Shown in pieces: positions 1 to 8,937 of a stretch of 64,000 bases of DNA (position 1 is the first letter of the stretch; every line of letters begins with the position of its first letter). The notes under the pieces are model-generated. The model made no database searches, was not told the origin of the DNA, and saw only the letters and a program-made list of their open reading frames with translations. This DNA comes from an uncultured Dokdonia sp. Its GTDB lineage: Bacteria; Bacteroidota; Bacteroidia; Flavobacteriales; Flavobacteriaceae. Made by a program: the position numbers and the translations under genes. The DNA is taken from NCBI RefSeq assembly GCF_947496725.1, contig NZ_CANMDS010000002.1, positions 62,001 through 126,000 of the forward strand. Direction: 5' to 3'.

Positions 1-1440
1 AAAAGCTAGCTGATATCTACTCTCATTGAGTTGTCTATCTTTTTCTAAGCTTATGATTCGGTTTTGTTGTTCTGTTATATCTTTTGCAAATCTTGTAGCC
101 TGCGAAATCTCTTGTTCCTTACGATTGTAACTAAGATCTACCACCTCCTTATAAGCCTCGTAAGCTTCTTTAAACTTATCTATGTCACCTTTATCTCTAT
201 ATACCTCAGAGAGCCTTCTACGTGCATTAGTTTCTACCGTGAGGTCTTCTTTGCGCTTTGCTTCTTCAATACTTTTATTAAGAAATGTTATAGACTCGTC
301 GTATTTATTTTGAGCAGCCAGTGCAAATCCTATCTTATAATTTTGCTTTTGAGTGGTAATCACATCATCATTAGAAATAGAGTCTGGTGCAACCACACTC
401 AAGTCTTCTATAGCAGATTTACGTAACTCGATCTCTGCGTCATAAGACTTGTTTCTACTATAATAATCTGCAATGTTTGTTTTTGCTCTTACAGAAGATT
501 CTGTTTTCTCAAGACTAGATAACTGCGCCGCTTTATTATAGTTTGATGCTGCTTCTTGTTGCGCTCCTTGCTGGTCATAAGCATCACCTATTTTTGTACG
601 TACGCGTGCAGCTTCTGAGACTTTATTAAGCTCTGAAACCGTACGCTCTACAGCCTCATAATTTGTAATAGAAGTCACATAGTCACCAGTAGCAACATAG
701 GCGTCTCCCAGACCTTCTTTTACTGTAACAAGCTGTTGGGGTGTAAGCTTTTTGCTTTCTAACCTTTTGTAGAGACGTATACTCTCTTGATAACTCTTGT
801 TATTATAATATGCCTTTGCAAGAGCAATCTCTACCGCAGTGCTGGGGGTATTCTTTATACTAAGCTTATAGTTTGTAATGGCAAGATCATACTGTTTCCA
901 GAAACTATAAATATCACCTAGTAACTTAAAACTCTCTGCTCGCTCTTGTGATGACAAGCCCTCTATGGCAAGTGCTTTTGCAACTTGATCTACGCCAGCA
1001 GCGGCATCTCTTCTATATACAGATTGTGCCTCGCTGAGATATGTTTTATAGCTTACTAACTCCTCTTCTACATCTTGCATTTGCTCAAGCGCTATTGCTT
1101 CTTCAAGCGGCCTTACCTCTACCCTAATGCGCTGCTTGTCTTTTACTGTATAATAAACGGTTTCAAAATCTTCACTTTTAACCACAAGCTCATCACCTAC
1201 TTTTGCCTCTATACGAAACTCACCATCGCGGCCAGTCTTTGTGTAAGCACCTCCAGTAACCTCTACATTTACCTTATTTACAGGCTTCATAGTTTCGGTA
1301 TCTAGCACACTACCTCTTAAAATGAAGATCTCGTTTGTGCTACGACTTACAGCTCTATTTTTTTGCTGTGCTTGCATTGCTGGTGACAGCAAGGCAATAC
1401 AGAGTATGCATAATATGTAAATTCTAGTTCTCATTGACAT
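1..1440 (-). CDS. TPR-containing sensor protein, N-terminal part (probable histidine kinase, runs off the window)
   Basis: An open frame runs from an ATG at 1438-1440 to the window edge, so the 3' part is missing. The product opens with a signal peptide (about residues 1-25), then a carboxypeptidase-regulatory-like beta domain (about 35-100) and a long series of TPR-type helices. The visible end, FAKDITEQQNRIISLEKDR, is the coiled stretch that in Bacteroidota usually precedes a membrane helix and a kinase or LytTR/HTH output domain. That output domain is outside the window, so 'kinase' is inferred from architecture. A second ATG two codons in is an equally possible start. The gene is divergent from the vWA gene. 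The similarly built protein at 16504-18414 supports the reading. Confidence 0.7.
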   Translation of the reverse strand, partial: MSMRTRIYILCILCIALLSPAMQAQQKNRAVSRSTNEIFILRGSVLDTETMKPVNKVNVEVTGGAYTKTGRDGEFRIEAKVGDELVVKSEDFETVYYTVKDKQRIRVEVRPLEEAIALEQMQDVEEELVSYKTYLSEAQSVYRRDAAAGVDQVAKALAIEGLSSQERAESFKLLGDIYSFWKQYDLAITNYKLSIKNTPSTAVEIALAKAYYNNKSYQESIRLYKRLESKKLTPQQLVTVKEGLGDAYVATGDYVTSITNYEAVERTVSELNKVSEAARVRTKIGDAYDQQGAQQEAASNYNKAAQLSSLEKTESSVRAKTNIADYYSRNKSYDAEIELRKSAIEDLSVVAPDSISNDDVITTQKQNYKIGFALAAQNKYDESITFLNKSIEEAKRKEDLTVETNARRRLSEVYRDKGDIDKFKEAYEAYKEVVDLSYNRKEQEISQATRFAKDITEQQNRIISLEKDRQLNESRYQLAF

Positions 1441-1607
1441 CAAACATACACTATAAATCTAGCATCCTAAAATCACAAGGCCTCGCAACTTGCTTATAAA
1501 TGGCATTTTACACTCATATTTTACCACTTTACTCAAATCACTGGTGCGTTCCCTCACCCGTAGTGCTAGTTTACTCAATAGCGATAATTTCTAGACAAAG
1601 TCCTTGC

Positions 1608-1615
1608 TACTTTTG
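1608..1615 (+). promoter_or_regulatory. Bacteroidota -7 promoter element
   Basis: TACTTTTG matches the flavobacterial TAnnTTTG -7 consensus and lies about 70 bases before the vWA gene. No clear TTG -33 element is visible at the usual distance. The rest of 1441-1687 shows nothing I can name. Confidence 0.45.
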
Positions 1616-1687
1616 ACTTGTAACTAATTCAAAAAGAGACATTAGACATAACTCTCAACATTTTTATTCATCTCAAAAAACAAACTT

Positions 1688-2860
1688 ATGAAAACGCTAT
1701 TGCTACTTGCTGCTACCCTGGGAACACTCACAAACAGTATCGCAGGAGAACTTAAAGTGGAGAATTACGCTTTCGCGAAAGCGGAAACCTCATCACTACA
1801 CATCTCTACACCAAAACCTGACGCAAATACCATAAAAGTCGCTTTGCTGCTGGACACCTCAAATAGTATGGATGGTCTTATAGACCAGGCAAGGGCTCAA
1901 CTCTGGGAACTTGTAAACGAGCTCGCACTTGCAAAATGCGGCAATGACTCACAACCAGATCTTAAAATTGCCCTTTATGAATACGGTAATGATCGCCTTA
2001 ATGCAAGAGAGGGATACATTAGGATGGTGAGCGCCTTTAGCACAGATCTAGATGAGATTTCTAAAAATCTTTTCTCACTCACAACAAATGGTGGTAACGA
2101 GTATTGTGGTAATGTGATACAAACCTCGCTCAATCAACTAGACTGGGGTAAAAATGCAAACGACCTTAATTTAATATTTATAGCCGGAAATGAACCCTTT
2201 GACCAAGGGCCTATTACTTATGAAAGTGCTGCCAGCAATGCTTGCGGTAAGGATGTAACCATAAACACTATCTTTTGTGGTGACTATAACCAAGGTGTTA
2301 AAACACATTGGAAGGATGGTGCTGCACTTACAAAAGGTGACTACATCGCAATAAATAGCGACCGTACAACGGTACATATACCTTCTCCTTATGATGATGA
2401 GATTTTACATAAAAATGCTGCACTTAACAAAACCTATGTAGGGTATGGAAATCTTGCCTCGAGTAAGATGGCACTACAAAGCAGTCAAGATACTAATGCA
2501 GAGGCATATGGTAGTGCAAATGCCGTAAAAAGAGCCGTAAGTAAGAGCTCAAGATTATATAAAAATAGTAGCTGGGATCTTGTAGATGCGCTAGACGATA
2601 ATGAAGAAATTGTAGAAGAGCTTGAAGTATCAGAACTCCCCAAGGAATTAAAAGGAAAGGACGAAAAGGAAATAAAAGCATACATCGCTCAAAAAAAGAA
2701 AGAACGTAAAAAAATACAAGAGGAGATTGCCACTCTTAATAAGAAGCGTCAATCATATGTAGCCGCAAAGACAGATAAGAAAGATAACGAGCTGCGCAAC
2801 GCGCTTATTGAAGCAATAAAAAAACAGGGTAAAGTAAAAGATTACCACTGGGAAGAATAA
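1688..2860 (+). CDS. Secreted von Willebrand factor A domain protein
   Basis: The 390-residue protein begins with a signal peptide (about 1-19, ending SIAG). A vWA fold follows, with the MIDAS-type motif DTSNSM near residue 56. The C-terminal quarter is highly charged and predicted helical (EKEIKAYIAQKKKERKKIQEE), probably a coiled coil. vWA domains bind protein partners through a metal ion; the partner is not visible here. The palindrome repeat at 1768-1783 is translated in frame as AFAKA at residues 28-32, just after the signal peptide. A strong terminator follows, and an OmpA lipoprotein gene lies next on the same strand. The specific function is unknown. Confidence 0.75.
   Translation: MKTLLLLAATLGTLTNSIAGELKVENYAFAKAETSSLHISTPKPDANTIKVALLLDTSNSMDGLIDQARAQLWELVNELALAKCGNDSQPDLKIALYEYGNDRLNAREGYIRMVSAFSTDLDEISKNLFSLTTNGGNEYCGNVIQTSLNQLDWGKNANDLNLIFIAGNEPFDQGPITYESAASNACGKDVTINTIFCGDYNQGVKTHWKDGAALTKGDYIAINSDRTTVHIPSPYDDEILHKNAALNKTYVGYGNLASSKMALQSSQDTNAEAYGSANAVKRAVSKSSRLYKNSSWDLVDALDDNEEIVEELEVSELPKELKGKDEKEIKAYIAQKKKERKKIQEEIATLNKKRQSYVAAKTDKKDNELRNALIEAIKKQGKVKDYHWEE
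1768..1783. repeat. Palindrome CGCTTTCGCGAAAGCG, exact, coding copy
   Basis: Perfect 16-base palindrome read in frame as AFAKA (residues 28-32) just after the signal peptide of the vWA protein. Confidence 0.95.
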
Positions 2861-2880
2861 GTTTGATACATCTATATTAT

Positions 2881-2916
2881 AATTGCCTCTAGCGACAACT
2901 AGAGGCAATTTTTGTT
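2881..2916 (+). terminator. Intrinsic terminator after the vWA gene
   Basis: A 12-base-pair perfect stem (2881-2892 with 2899-2910) and six-base loop are followed by a T-rich run. Confidence 0.85.
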
Positions 2917-2990
2917 TTTATGATTCTCTTAACGTCTATACAAATCACTCTCGCCGTAAAAGATAGAAGTAAACACTAAACTAAAGATTT

Positions 2991-3872
2991 ATGAGTATTT
3001 CAAGAATATCAAAAAACACCTTACTTATTGCACTTACTGCAGGAATGATAACCTCTTGCGTTTCAAAGAAAAAATATACCCAACTACAATCTGAGTATGA
3101 CACTACAAAGGTTACACTTACTAAAACTAAAGTAGAGAAAGAGGAGATAGAGGCAAAGTATGCCGCTATAGAGCAACGTGTAGATGATTATAATAATAAA
3201 ATCAACGCTCTTAAAGACACCAACACAGATTTACAGGCCTCAAATGATTCAAAATTTGAGATTACTACAAATGGTACGGTAATGTCTGAAAACACAAAAA
3301 AGAAACTTAGAGCTGCACTTGCAAATGTAGACCCAAGTGAGCTTGCACAAGCACAAACACTTGAAGACTCTATGAATCTTGCCGTATCGCACAAGCTCAA
3401 ACGCAACCTAGACCGCGATATGTATGGAAACAACGCTAGCCAAGACATTAATATAGACATAGATGATACGGTTGTACAAATCTCTATCTCAGATAAGATG
3501 TTATTTCGCTCAGGAAGCTATAGAGTAAGCAAAGAGGCAGATGATCTTTTAAAACGTATTGCAGCAGTAGTAAATTCTGAACCTGCAGTAGAGGTTATGG
3601 TAGAAGGACACACAGATAGCCGCACTGTTAAGAAGGGTTCTTACCTTAAAGATAACTGGGACTTAAGTGTACAGAGAGCGACTGCCATCGTACGTGAGTT
3701 GCAAAACAATCACAACGTAGATCCTGCAAAGCTTATAGCGTCTGGAAGAAGTAGCTATGTACCACTTGTAGAAAATAACAGCAAAGAGAATATGTCTAGA
3801 AATAGAAGAACACGTATTCTTATTTTACCCAACTTAGATAAGTTTTTAGCACTTATGGCTTCAAATGAGTAA
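2991..3872 (+). CDS. OmpA-family lipoprotein
   Basis: The 293-residue product has a lipoprotein signal ending in the lipobox ITSC (Cys about 23), a coiled coil (about 25-80) and a C-terminal OmpA-like peptidoglycan-binding domain (about 165-280). That domain contains VEGHTDSR and SVQRATAIVRELQ, followed by SRNRRTRI, the typical anchor motifs. It is expected in the outer membrane, facing the periplasm and tethering it to peptidoglycan. It stands alone between two terminators. The exact partner is unknown. Confidence 0.85.
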   Translation: MSISRISKNTLLIALTAGMITSCVSKKKYTQLQSEYDTTKVTLTKTKVEKEEIEAKYAAIEQRVDDYNNKINALKDTNTDLQASNDSKFEITTNGTVMSENTKKKLRAALANVDPSELAQAQTLEDSMNLAVSHKLKRNLDRDMYGNNASQDINIDIDDTVVQISISDKMLFRSGSYRVSKEADDLLKRIAAVVNSEPAVEVMVEGHTDSRTVKKGSYLKDNWDLSVQRATAIVRELQNNHNVDPAKLIASGRSSYVPLVENNSKENMSRNRRTRILILPNLDKFLALMASNE

Positions 3873-3897
3873 GTCTAGATAAAGTCTTAAAAACAAG

Positions 3898-3930
3898 AAT
3901 GCCTCATCAAATTGATGAGGCATTTTTTTG
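3898..3930. terminator. Bidirectional terminator between convergent genes
   Basis: Nearly continuous 13-base inverted repeat (3898-3910 with 3912-3924) followed by a T run on the + side. It lies between the OmpA lipoprotein and the convergent PorP/SprF gene. Confidence 0.85.
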
Positions 3931-3936
3931 TGATTA

Positions 3937-3952
3937 CGCTTTCGCGAAAGCG
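3937..3952. repeat. Palindrome CGCTTTCGCGAAAGCG, exact, intergenic copy
   Basis: Perfect copy with nine bases separating it from the stop codon of the PorP/SprF gene at 3962, and between that stop and the shared terminator. No T run follows, so it is not itself a terminator. Confidence 0.95.
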
Positions 3953-3961
3953 AGATAATAG

Positions 3962-4963
3962 TTAGTTTATCGCAGGGCAATTACAGTCATAAGGATCTTT
4001 ATTTACTCCTAAATTAAGACCTAATGTAATCTGGTGGAAACCACCATTAGTAAGTACTACAGAGTTGCTCTGGTATGAGTATGTGTAACCAAAAATAAAG
4101 CGATCATACATTCCTCCTATAAAAGGTGTAACGTATTGTAATTTTTGCACATCTACAGTTTCACCATTTGTTGTAAACTCTGCTCCGTCAAAACTTCTTC
4201 TATAAGATAAACCTCCCCAAAGGCGTCCCCAGTCAAGTTTATAATATGCTTTTGCATTTACATCTAGTGTAGCTTCACCCGTTTGCTCTGTTGCTTGAAA
4301 CATTACAGATGGCTCAAAACTCCAGTCTGTATAATTAGGTGTTACCGCATATGCCATTGAGACTATATAGCGACGCTGGTTGTTAGGCTCAAAATTTTCA
4401 CTAAAAATATCACGTTTTGCAGGTATTGCATTCTTAACTGTAAAATGTGCAGAGAAGTCTAAGAAGTTATAAGACATTCCAAAATCTACATTTAAGTAAG
4501 AATCACTTTGCTCTATTCCTGAAATTACTGGGTCAAAATCTGTAAGGTCAAAATTAGTCTCATCTAGTTTACCCTGTATAATACCAGCACTTATACCAAA
4601 AGAAAGCTGGTTAAGATCTGCAAAGCTACGACCTAGCATTAAGTGATAAGCAAATGTGGCATAAGCACCTTGCTGAGAAAAGTATCCATTTCTATCATTA
4701 AAAAGAATACCTCCTACACCTATTTTCTCACCTACTCGACCATTCATACTAACCGTTTGTAATGCTGGCGCATCATCTACTCCTGCCCACTGGCCACGAG
4801 CAGTTCCTCTTAACTTTGTGGTTTGAGAGGCTCCTGCCATAGATGGGTGTAGTAAATACAGGTTATCTTGTAAGTAATCAAGGTATACAGGTATTCCCTC
4901 TTGTGCAATAGCATATTGCGCAAAAAACAAGGCTATTAGAAAGTAGGATTTCTTCAAACTCAT
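3962..4963 (-). CDS. PorP/SprF-family type IX secretion outer-membrane protein
   Basis: The 333-residue protein has a signal peptide (about 1-20, ending AIAQ). It opens with the PorP/SprF hallmarks: YLDYLQDNLYLLHPSMAG, then the RGQWAG region, then beta-barrel segments. Members of this family sit in the outer membrane and help type IX secretion deliver or anchor particular surface proteins. Unlike the second copy at 36832-37746, this one is not beside a large secreted protein, so its client is not obvious. It ends in CNCPAIN, an unusual Cys-containing tail. Confidence 0.85.
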   Translation of the reverse strand: MSLKKSYFLIALFFAQYAIAQEGIPVYLDYLQDNLYLLHPSMAGASQTTKLRGTARGQWAGVDDAPALQTVSMNGRVGEKIGVGGILFNDRNGYFSQQGAYATFAYHLMLGRSFADLNQLSFGISAGIIQGKLDETNFDLTDFDPVISGIEQSDSYLNVDFGMSYNFLDFSAHFTVKNAIPAKRDIFSENFEPNNQRRYIVSMAYAVTPNYTDWSFEPSVMFQATEQTGEATLDVNAKAYYKLDWGRLWGGLSYRRSFDGAEFTTNGETVDVQKLQYVTPFIGGMYDRFIFGYTYSYQSNSVVLTNGGFHQITLGLNLGVNKDPYDCNCPAIN

Positions 4964-5272
4964 AGGTTTTTCGTTTTCTATACAACAGTAAATCGCCTTG
5001 GATATTGCCCCTTGCGACTGCAGTCTATTATTTTTTAAGTAAGGCCTACAAAAGATTTTACTTCCGTAGCTCTCAAATATATGACTTTTTACAATACATA
5101 TCCTTAAATATGAAGTGAACTCATATCGGGAGATACTATTACAGCAGCATATTTACCAAAATATAACACTAGTAGTATTAAATTTAATAACATCGTCCCT
5201 AGTACTCATTCATATACTATTCTATAACATTTTAAAGCTCATCTTCCCTACCTTTGCAAAAAAAAATCACCT
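4964..5272. other. Intergenic region between divergent genes
   Basis: AT-rich spacer between the PorP/SprF gene and the Nfu gene. Apart from the -7 element at 5249-5256 I see no supported gene or hairpin. A 60-codon open frame at 5115-5297 overlaps the Nfu start and lacks coding character. Confidence 0.6.
5249..5256 (+). promoter_or_regulatory. -7 promoter element of the Nfu gene
   Basis: TACCTTTG fits TAnnTTTG and ends only 16 bases before the ATG at 5273, implying a leader of about 10 bases. This decides the start at 5273. Confidence 0.6.
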
Positions 5273-6175
5273 ATGGCAACATATAATATATCTGTAGAAG
5301 GAACATCAAATCCTGCAATCAAAAAATTTCAAGCAGATCAATTTCTTGTTAATCACAATAGCTACGAATTTAAAAATATAGATGAGGCTGCAAACTCTCC
5401 ACTTGCACAGCAACTGTTTTACTTACCATTTGTAAAAACAGTTTACATCGCACAAAACTTTGTCGCGATAGAAAAATATAATATCGTAGAGTGGATAGAT
5501 GTGCAGCAAGAAGTTGCAAACCAAGTAGAAGATTATCTTAATGATAACGGACTTGTAATTATAGAAGATGTTGCTGCCAAAAAAATACCAGTAACAGTAT
5601 ATGCAGAGTCTACGCCTAACCCGTCTACTATTAAGTTTGTAGCAAATAAAAAGCTGGTAACAACCTCTTTTGAGTTTAAAAGTATTGATGATACTGCAAA
5701 TGCTCCTATGGCAAAGGCTTTATTTCATCTTCCTTATGTAAAGGAAGTTTTCTTTGATGAAAACTACATATCTGTTCAAAAGTATGATGTTGCAGAGTGG
5801 GATGAAGTTGTAACTGAAACTAGAGAGTTTATACGTGACTACATTCAAGATGGAAAAGAAATTGTAACAGCGGCTCAACTTAAAACGCCACAGCAAGCAG
5901 AAGCGATTGCCGAAGAAAAGTTTGAGAGCCTCGATGATATATCAAAGGAAATAGTAAACATAATTGAAGAGTATGTAAAACCAGCAGTTGCAAGTGACGG
6001 TGGAAATATCATGTTCAAGGGATATGATCCAAAAACACAAAATGTTTCTGTAATTCTTCAAGGAGCTTGTAGTGGTTGTCCTTCTAGTACGTTTACACTT
6101 AAAAACGGAATAGAAAATATGCTTAAGCAAATGCTACCAGGTAAGATTAATATGGTAGAAGCTATTAACGGCTAG
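5273..6175 (+). CDS. Nfu/NifU-type iron-sulfur carrier with duplicated N-terminal domain
   Basis: The 300-residue cytoplasmic protein carries two tandem Nfu N-terminal domains (about 3-95 and 104-200) and one C-terminal NifU domain (about 222-298). The NifU domain has the cluster-binding pair in CSGCPS. The second N-domain keeps the canonical STPNPSTIKF; the first has the degenerate TSNPAIKKF. The family carries a 4Fe-4S cluster to apo-enzymes during iron-sulfur assembly. The usual bacterial or mitochondrial Nfu has a single N-domain. A strong terminator follows directly. Confidence 0.9.
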   Translation: MATYNISVEGTSNPAIKKFQADQFLVNHNSYEFKNIDEAANSPLAQQLFYLPFVKTVYIAQNFVAIEKYNIVEWIDVQQEVANQVEDYLNDNGLVIIEDVAAKKIPVTVYAESTPNPSTIKFVANKKLVTTSFEFKSIDDTANAPMAKALFHLPYVKEVFFDENYISVQKYDVAEWDEVVTETREFIRDYIQDGKEIVTAAQLKTPQQAEAIAEEKFESLDDISKEIVNIIEEYVKPAVASDGGNIMFKGYDPKTQNVSVILQGACSGCPSSTFTLKNGIENMLKQMLPGKINMVEAING

Positions 6176-6196
6176 ATTTATAATCTCACAAAATTA

Positions 6197-6236
6197 AAAA
6201 AGCCTCATTACACAAAAATGTAATGAGGCTTTTTCT
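6197..6236. terminator. Bidirectional terminator between nfu and glutaryl-CoA dehydrogenase
   Basis: A 16-base-pair stem (6197-6212 with 6219-6234) with a six-base loop and A/T runs on both sides, between convergent genes. Confidence 0.9.
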
Positions 6237-6252
6237 GTTAGAGTAACGCTTA

Positions 6253-7431
6253 CTATTTAAAAGCATTCTCTCCTGTAATATCAAGACCTGTTATAAGCAA
6301 GTGTATGTCGTGGGTGCCTTCATAAGTGATTACACTCTCTAGGTTCATCATATGGCGCATAATACTATACTCTCCTGTAATACCCATACCACCTAGCATC
6401 TGGCGTGCCTCACGAGCAATTTTTATAGCCATCTCAACATTATTACGCTTTGCCATAGATATTTGTGCAGACGTAGCTCTATCTTCATTTTTGAGCTGTC
6501 CTAATCTAAAAGCTAGTAATTGTGCTTTTGTAATCTCTGTAATCATTTCTGCCAGCTTCTTCTGCTGCAATTGGAATGCGGCAATAGGCTTCCCAAACTG
6601 GATACGCTCTTTTGCATAACGCAATGCAGTATCATAACAGTCCATTGCGGCTCCTATCGCTCCCCAAGCAATACCAAAACGTGCCGAATCAAGACAACCT
6701 AATGGCGCTCCTAATCCAGATTTATTTGGTAATAAATTTTCTTTAGGCACTTTTACATCTTGAAAGATAAGCTCACCGGTAGCACTTGCTCTAAGTGACC
6801 ATTTATTGTGAGTCTCTGGAGTAGAAAATCCTTCCATTCCTCTTTCTACTATAAGACCGTGTATACGTCCTTCTTCATTTTTTGCCCACACTACAGCCAC
6901 ATCACAAAATGGGCTATTTGAGATCCAAAGTTTTGCCCCGTTTAAAAGATAATGGTCCCCCATATCTTTAAAGTTTGTAACCATCCCACTAGGATTAGAC
7001 CCGTGATCTGGTTCTGTAAGTCCAAAAGATCCCATAAACTCACCAGAGGCTAGTTTTGGTAAAAACTTGTTACGTTGCTCTTCAGAGCCATATTTCCATA
7101 TAGGATACATCACTAGTGAAGATTGTACAGAGGCAGTAGATCGCACGCCAGAGTCACCACGCTCTATCTCTTGCATTATAAGTCCGTAAGAAATTTGATC
7201 TAAGCCAGCTCCGCCATATTGCTCAGGAATATATGGTCCAAAAGCACCTATTTCTGCTAGGCCTGGAATGATAGATTTTGGAAACTTTGCATCTTGCGCT
7301 GCTTGTTCTATTATAGGTGATACGTCACGCTTTACCCAAGCGCGGGCAGCATCACGTATTAATTTATGTTCTTCGGTAAGAAGGTCGTCTAGATTATAAT
7401 AATCTGGAGCCTCAAAAAGATCTGGTTTCAT
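6253..7431 (-). CDS. gcdH: Glutaryl-CoA dehydrogenase (acyl-CoA dehydrogenase family)
   Basis: The 392-residue enzyme has full acyl-CoA dehydrogenase architecture: N-terminal helices, a middle beta domain with GSFGLTEPDHGSNPSGM, and a C-terminal helical bundle with RMAR-type FAD contacts. The catalytic Glu lies in VITYEGTHDIH near the C terminus, in the form typical of glutaryl-CoA dehydrogenases, which oxidise and decarboxylate glutaryl-CoA to crotonyl-CoA using FAD. It would serve Lys and Trp breakdown, in keeping with the tryptophan dioxygenase at 52459-53397. It appears monocistronic. Confidence 0.9.
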   Translation of the reverse strand: MKPDLFEAPDYYNLDDLLTEEHKLIRDAARAWVKRDVSPIIEQAAQDAKFPKSIIPGLAEIGAFGPYIPEQYGGAGLDQISYGLIMQEIERGDSGVRSTASVQSSLVMYPIWKYGSEEQRNKFLPKLASGEFMGSFGLTEPDHGSNPSGMVTNFKDMGDHYLLNGAKLWISNSPFCDVAVVWAKNEEGRIHGLIVERGMEGFSTPETHNKWSLRASATGELIFQDVKVPKENLLPNKSGLGAPLGCLDSARFGIAWGAIGAAMDCYDTALRYAKERIQFGKPIAAFQLQQKKLAEMITEITKAQLLAFRLGQLKNEDRATSAQISMAKRNNVEMAIKIAREARQMLGGMGITGEYSIMRHMMNLESVITYEGTHDIHLLITGLDITGENAFK

Positions 7432-7489
7432 AGCTTAGTTTTTTGCATCGTAAAAGTAGCGAAAACGTTTTCAATGCCCAAAACCCAGC

Positions 7490-8308
7490 TTACATTTTGA
7501 TATAGAAGTCTTTAACTAGTGATACATATGCATCCGTATAGTCGTGACGTGACTTTTCGATAATAAGCGTTGTTATCTCTGCGGGACTTTGCGGGGTTAC
7601 GCTTTCGCGAAAGCGGTCTTCTCCATCTACCACTTGTTCATCTTGAAAAGCAACTGAGAAAGACATAAGACTACGCTTTACTGGTGCGTCTGGGGTTCCT
7701 TTTACTCTGGTAATTCTTGTAGGCACAAGTTGTGCTCTAGAACATAGCAAAATAAAATCATCTTCACGCTCATAAGGGATTATCACGTTAAATGTACCTT
7801 CTGGCGAAAGCAGCTTTGCCACCGCTCCCACGAGTAATTCAAAAGGCATCGCAGACTCAAACCTTGCTTGCTCTCTTGCATCTTGGGCTGCACCATCATT
7901 TTGCGACTTTTCTTTTAATGCGTCTTGTGAGGCTTGTGTGAGATCTTCTGTATAAAATGGCGGGTTACAAACTATAAGGTCATACTCATCATCTACCTCT
8001 GCCGCAAACTCGTATAAATGTGCGTGGTAACAGAACAGACGATCGCCCCAGTCACTGTTTTCAAAATTTTCGGTAGCCTGCTCATAGGCATTATCATCTA
8101 GCTCAACGGCATCTATGGTTTGTGCATCGCAGCGCTGTGCAAGCATAAGTGCAATCACACCTGTGCCTGTCCCTATATCAAGTATGCTATCTGGGTAAGC
8201 CTCTGTAGACGTCCAAGCTCCTAGCAAGACACCATCTGTGCCTATTTTCATCGCACAGCGATCTTGAGCGATGGTAAACTGTTTGAATTTAAAGGGTTTT
8301 GATGACAT
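7490..8308 (-). CDS. trmN6: tRNA1(Val) A37 N6-methyltransferase
   Basis: The 272-residue SAM-dependent methyltransferase has motif I LDIGTGTGVIALMLA (about 43-57) and the N6-adenine catalytic motif NPPFY (about 115). It opens with the YfiC-like FKFKQFTIAQDRCAMKIGTDG. It methylates A37 of tRNA1(Val). Its ATG overlaps the rimM stop by one base (TAATG), which indicates translational coupling. The palindrome at 7600-7615 is read in frame as RFRES (about residues 232-236), in the less conserved C-terminal part. Confidence 0.88.
   Translation of the reverse strand: MSSKPFKFKQFTIAQDRCAMKIGTDGVLLGAWTSTEAYPDSILDIGTGTGVIALMLAQRCDAQTIDAVELDDNAYEQATENFENSDWGDRLFCYHAHLYEFAAEVDDEYDLIVCNPPFYTEDLTQASQDALKEKSQNDGAAQDAREQARFESAMPFELLVGAVAKLLSPEGTFNVIIPYEREDDFILLCSRAQLVPTRITRVKGTPDAPVKRSLMSFSVAFQDEQVVDGEDRFRESVTPQSPAEITTLIIEKSRHDYTDAYVSLVKDFYIKM
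7600..7615. repeat. Palindrome CGCTTTCGCGAAAGCG, exact, coding copy
   Basis: In-frame copy within trmN6, read in the RFRES frame. Confidence 0.95.
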
Positions 8309-8832
8309 TATATGTATAAATCTATCAAGCCTTCAGGTAGTTCAAAATGCATTTGTTTATTCTCGCGGTCTACCTTTTTGATAAAGTCATCTACCATAGG
8401 GATGAGTACTTGGGAGCCATCACGGTCTATCTCAAAAATAGCCTGAGTGTTACTGTCATTTACATAAGTGATGACACCTATCTCACCAAAAGCTTTGTCT
8501 ACCGCAGTAAAGCCTACTACCTCGTGGAAGTAAAATTGATCTCCCTTTAACTCTGGCAATAGGTCTAGTGGAAGGTATAAACCAGCTCCTATCATATCAT
8601 CTGCATCTTCTTCTGTATCTATATCTTCAAATTTTACACGGAGCAGTGTAGACTTGTGTAATTGTGAAGACTCGATAAAATAAGGCACAAGACTAGGCCC
8701 GAAATCGATAAAGACAGAGTCCATATCTACATACTGTTCTGGCTCGTCTGTATCTAGTTTTGCGAGTAGTTCTCCTTTAAAACTGTACTTACGTACTATT
8801 TTACCTAGGTAAAAACATTCTTCCTTTTTCAT
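8308..8832 (-). CDS. rimM: Ribosome maturation factor RimM
   Basis: The 174-residue protein has an N-terminal RimM beta-barrel (YLGKIVRKYSFKGELLAK) and a C-terminal PRC barrel (KGDQFYFHEVVGFTA...PMVDDFIKKVD). It assists 30S head assembly by binding S19 and 16S rRNA precursors. The gene lies downstream of rpsP, the classical order, and is coupled to trmN6 by a TAATG overlap. A hairpin between rpsP and rimM probably lowers its expression relative to the ribosomal protein. Confidence 0.95.
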   Translation of the reverse strand: MKKEECFYLGKIVRKYSFKGELLAKLDTDEPEQYVDMDSVFIDFGPSLVPYFIESSQLHKSTLLRVKFEDIDTEEDADDMIGAGLYLPLDLLPELKGDQFYFHEVVGFTAVDKAFGEIGVITYVNDSNTQAIFEIDRDGSQVLIPMVDDFIKKVDRENKQMHFELPEGLIDLYI

Positions 8833-8858
8833 AGGTTGTAAAAATACAATGATATCTT

Positions 8859-8899
8859 ATAAAATAAGAAAACGTCCTAATAATTACATTAGGACGTTT
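8859..8899 (-). terminator. Terminator or attenuator between rpsP and rimM
   Basis: A 12-base-pair perfect stem (8870-8881 with 8888-8899) is followed on the - strand by a T-rich stretch. It lies inside the apparent rpsP-rimM-trmN6 operon, so partial termination is likely. Confidence 0.75.
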
Positions 8900-8937
8900 C
8901 TGTTACATTTATAAAGCCCGTGGGCTTATAATGCTGT

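Noticed and set aside
64-426. Forward open frames of 76-120 codons in the first 1.4 kb
   Set aside because: They lie opposite a continuous reverse frame with clear TPR protein features.
5115-5297. Open frame overlapping the start of the Nfu gene
   Set aside because: Low-complexity hydrophobic composition, lies over a promoter, and conflicts with a well-supported gene.
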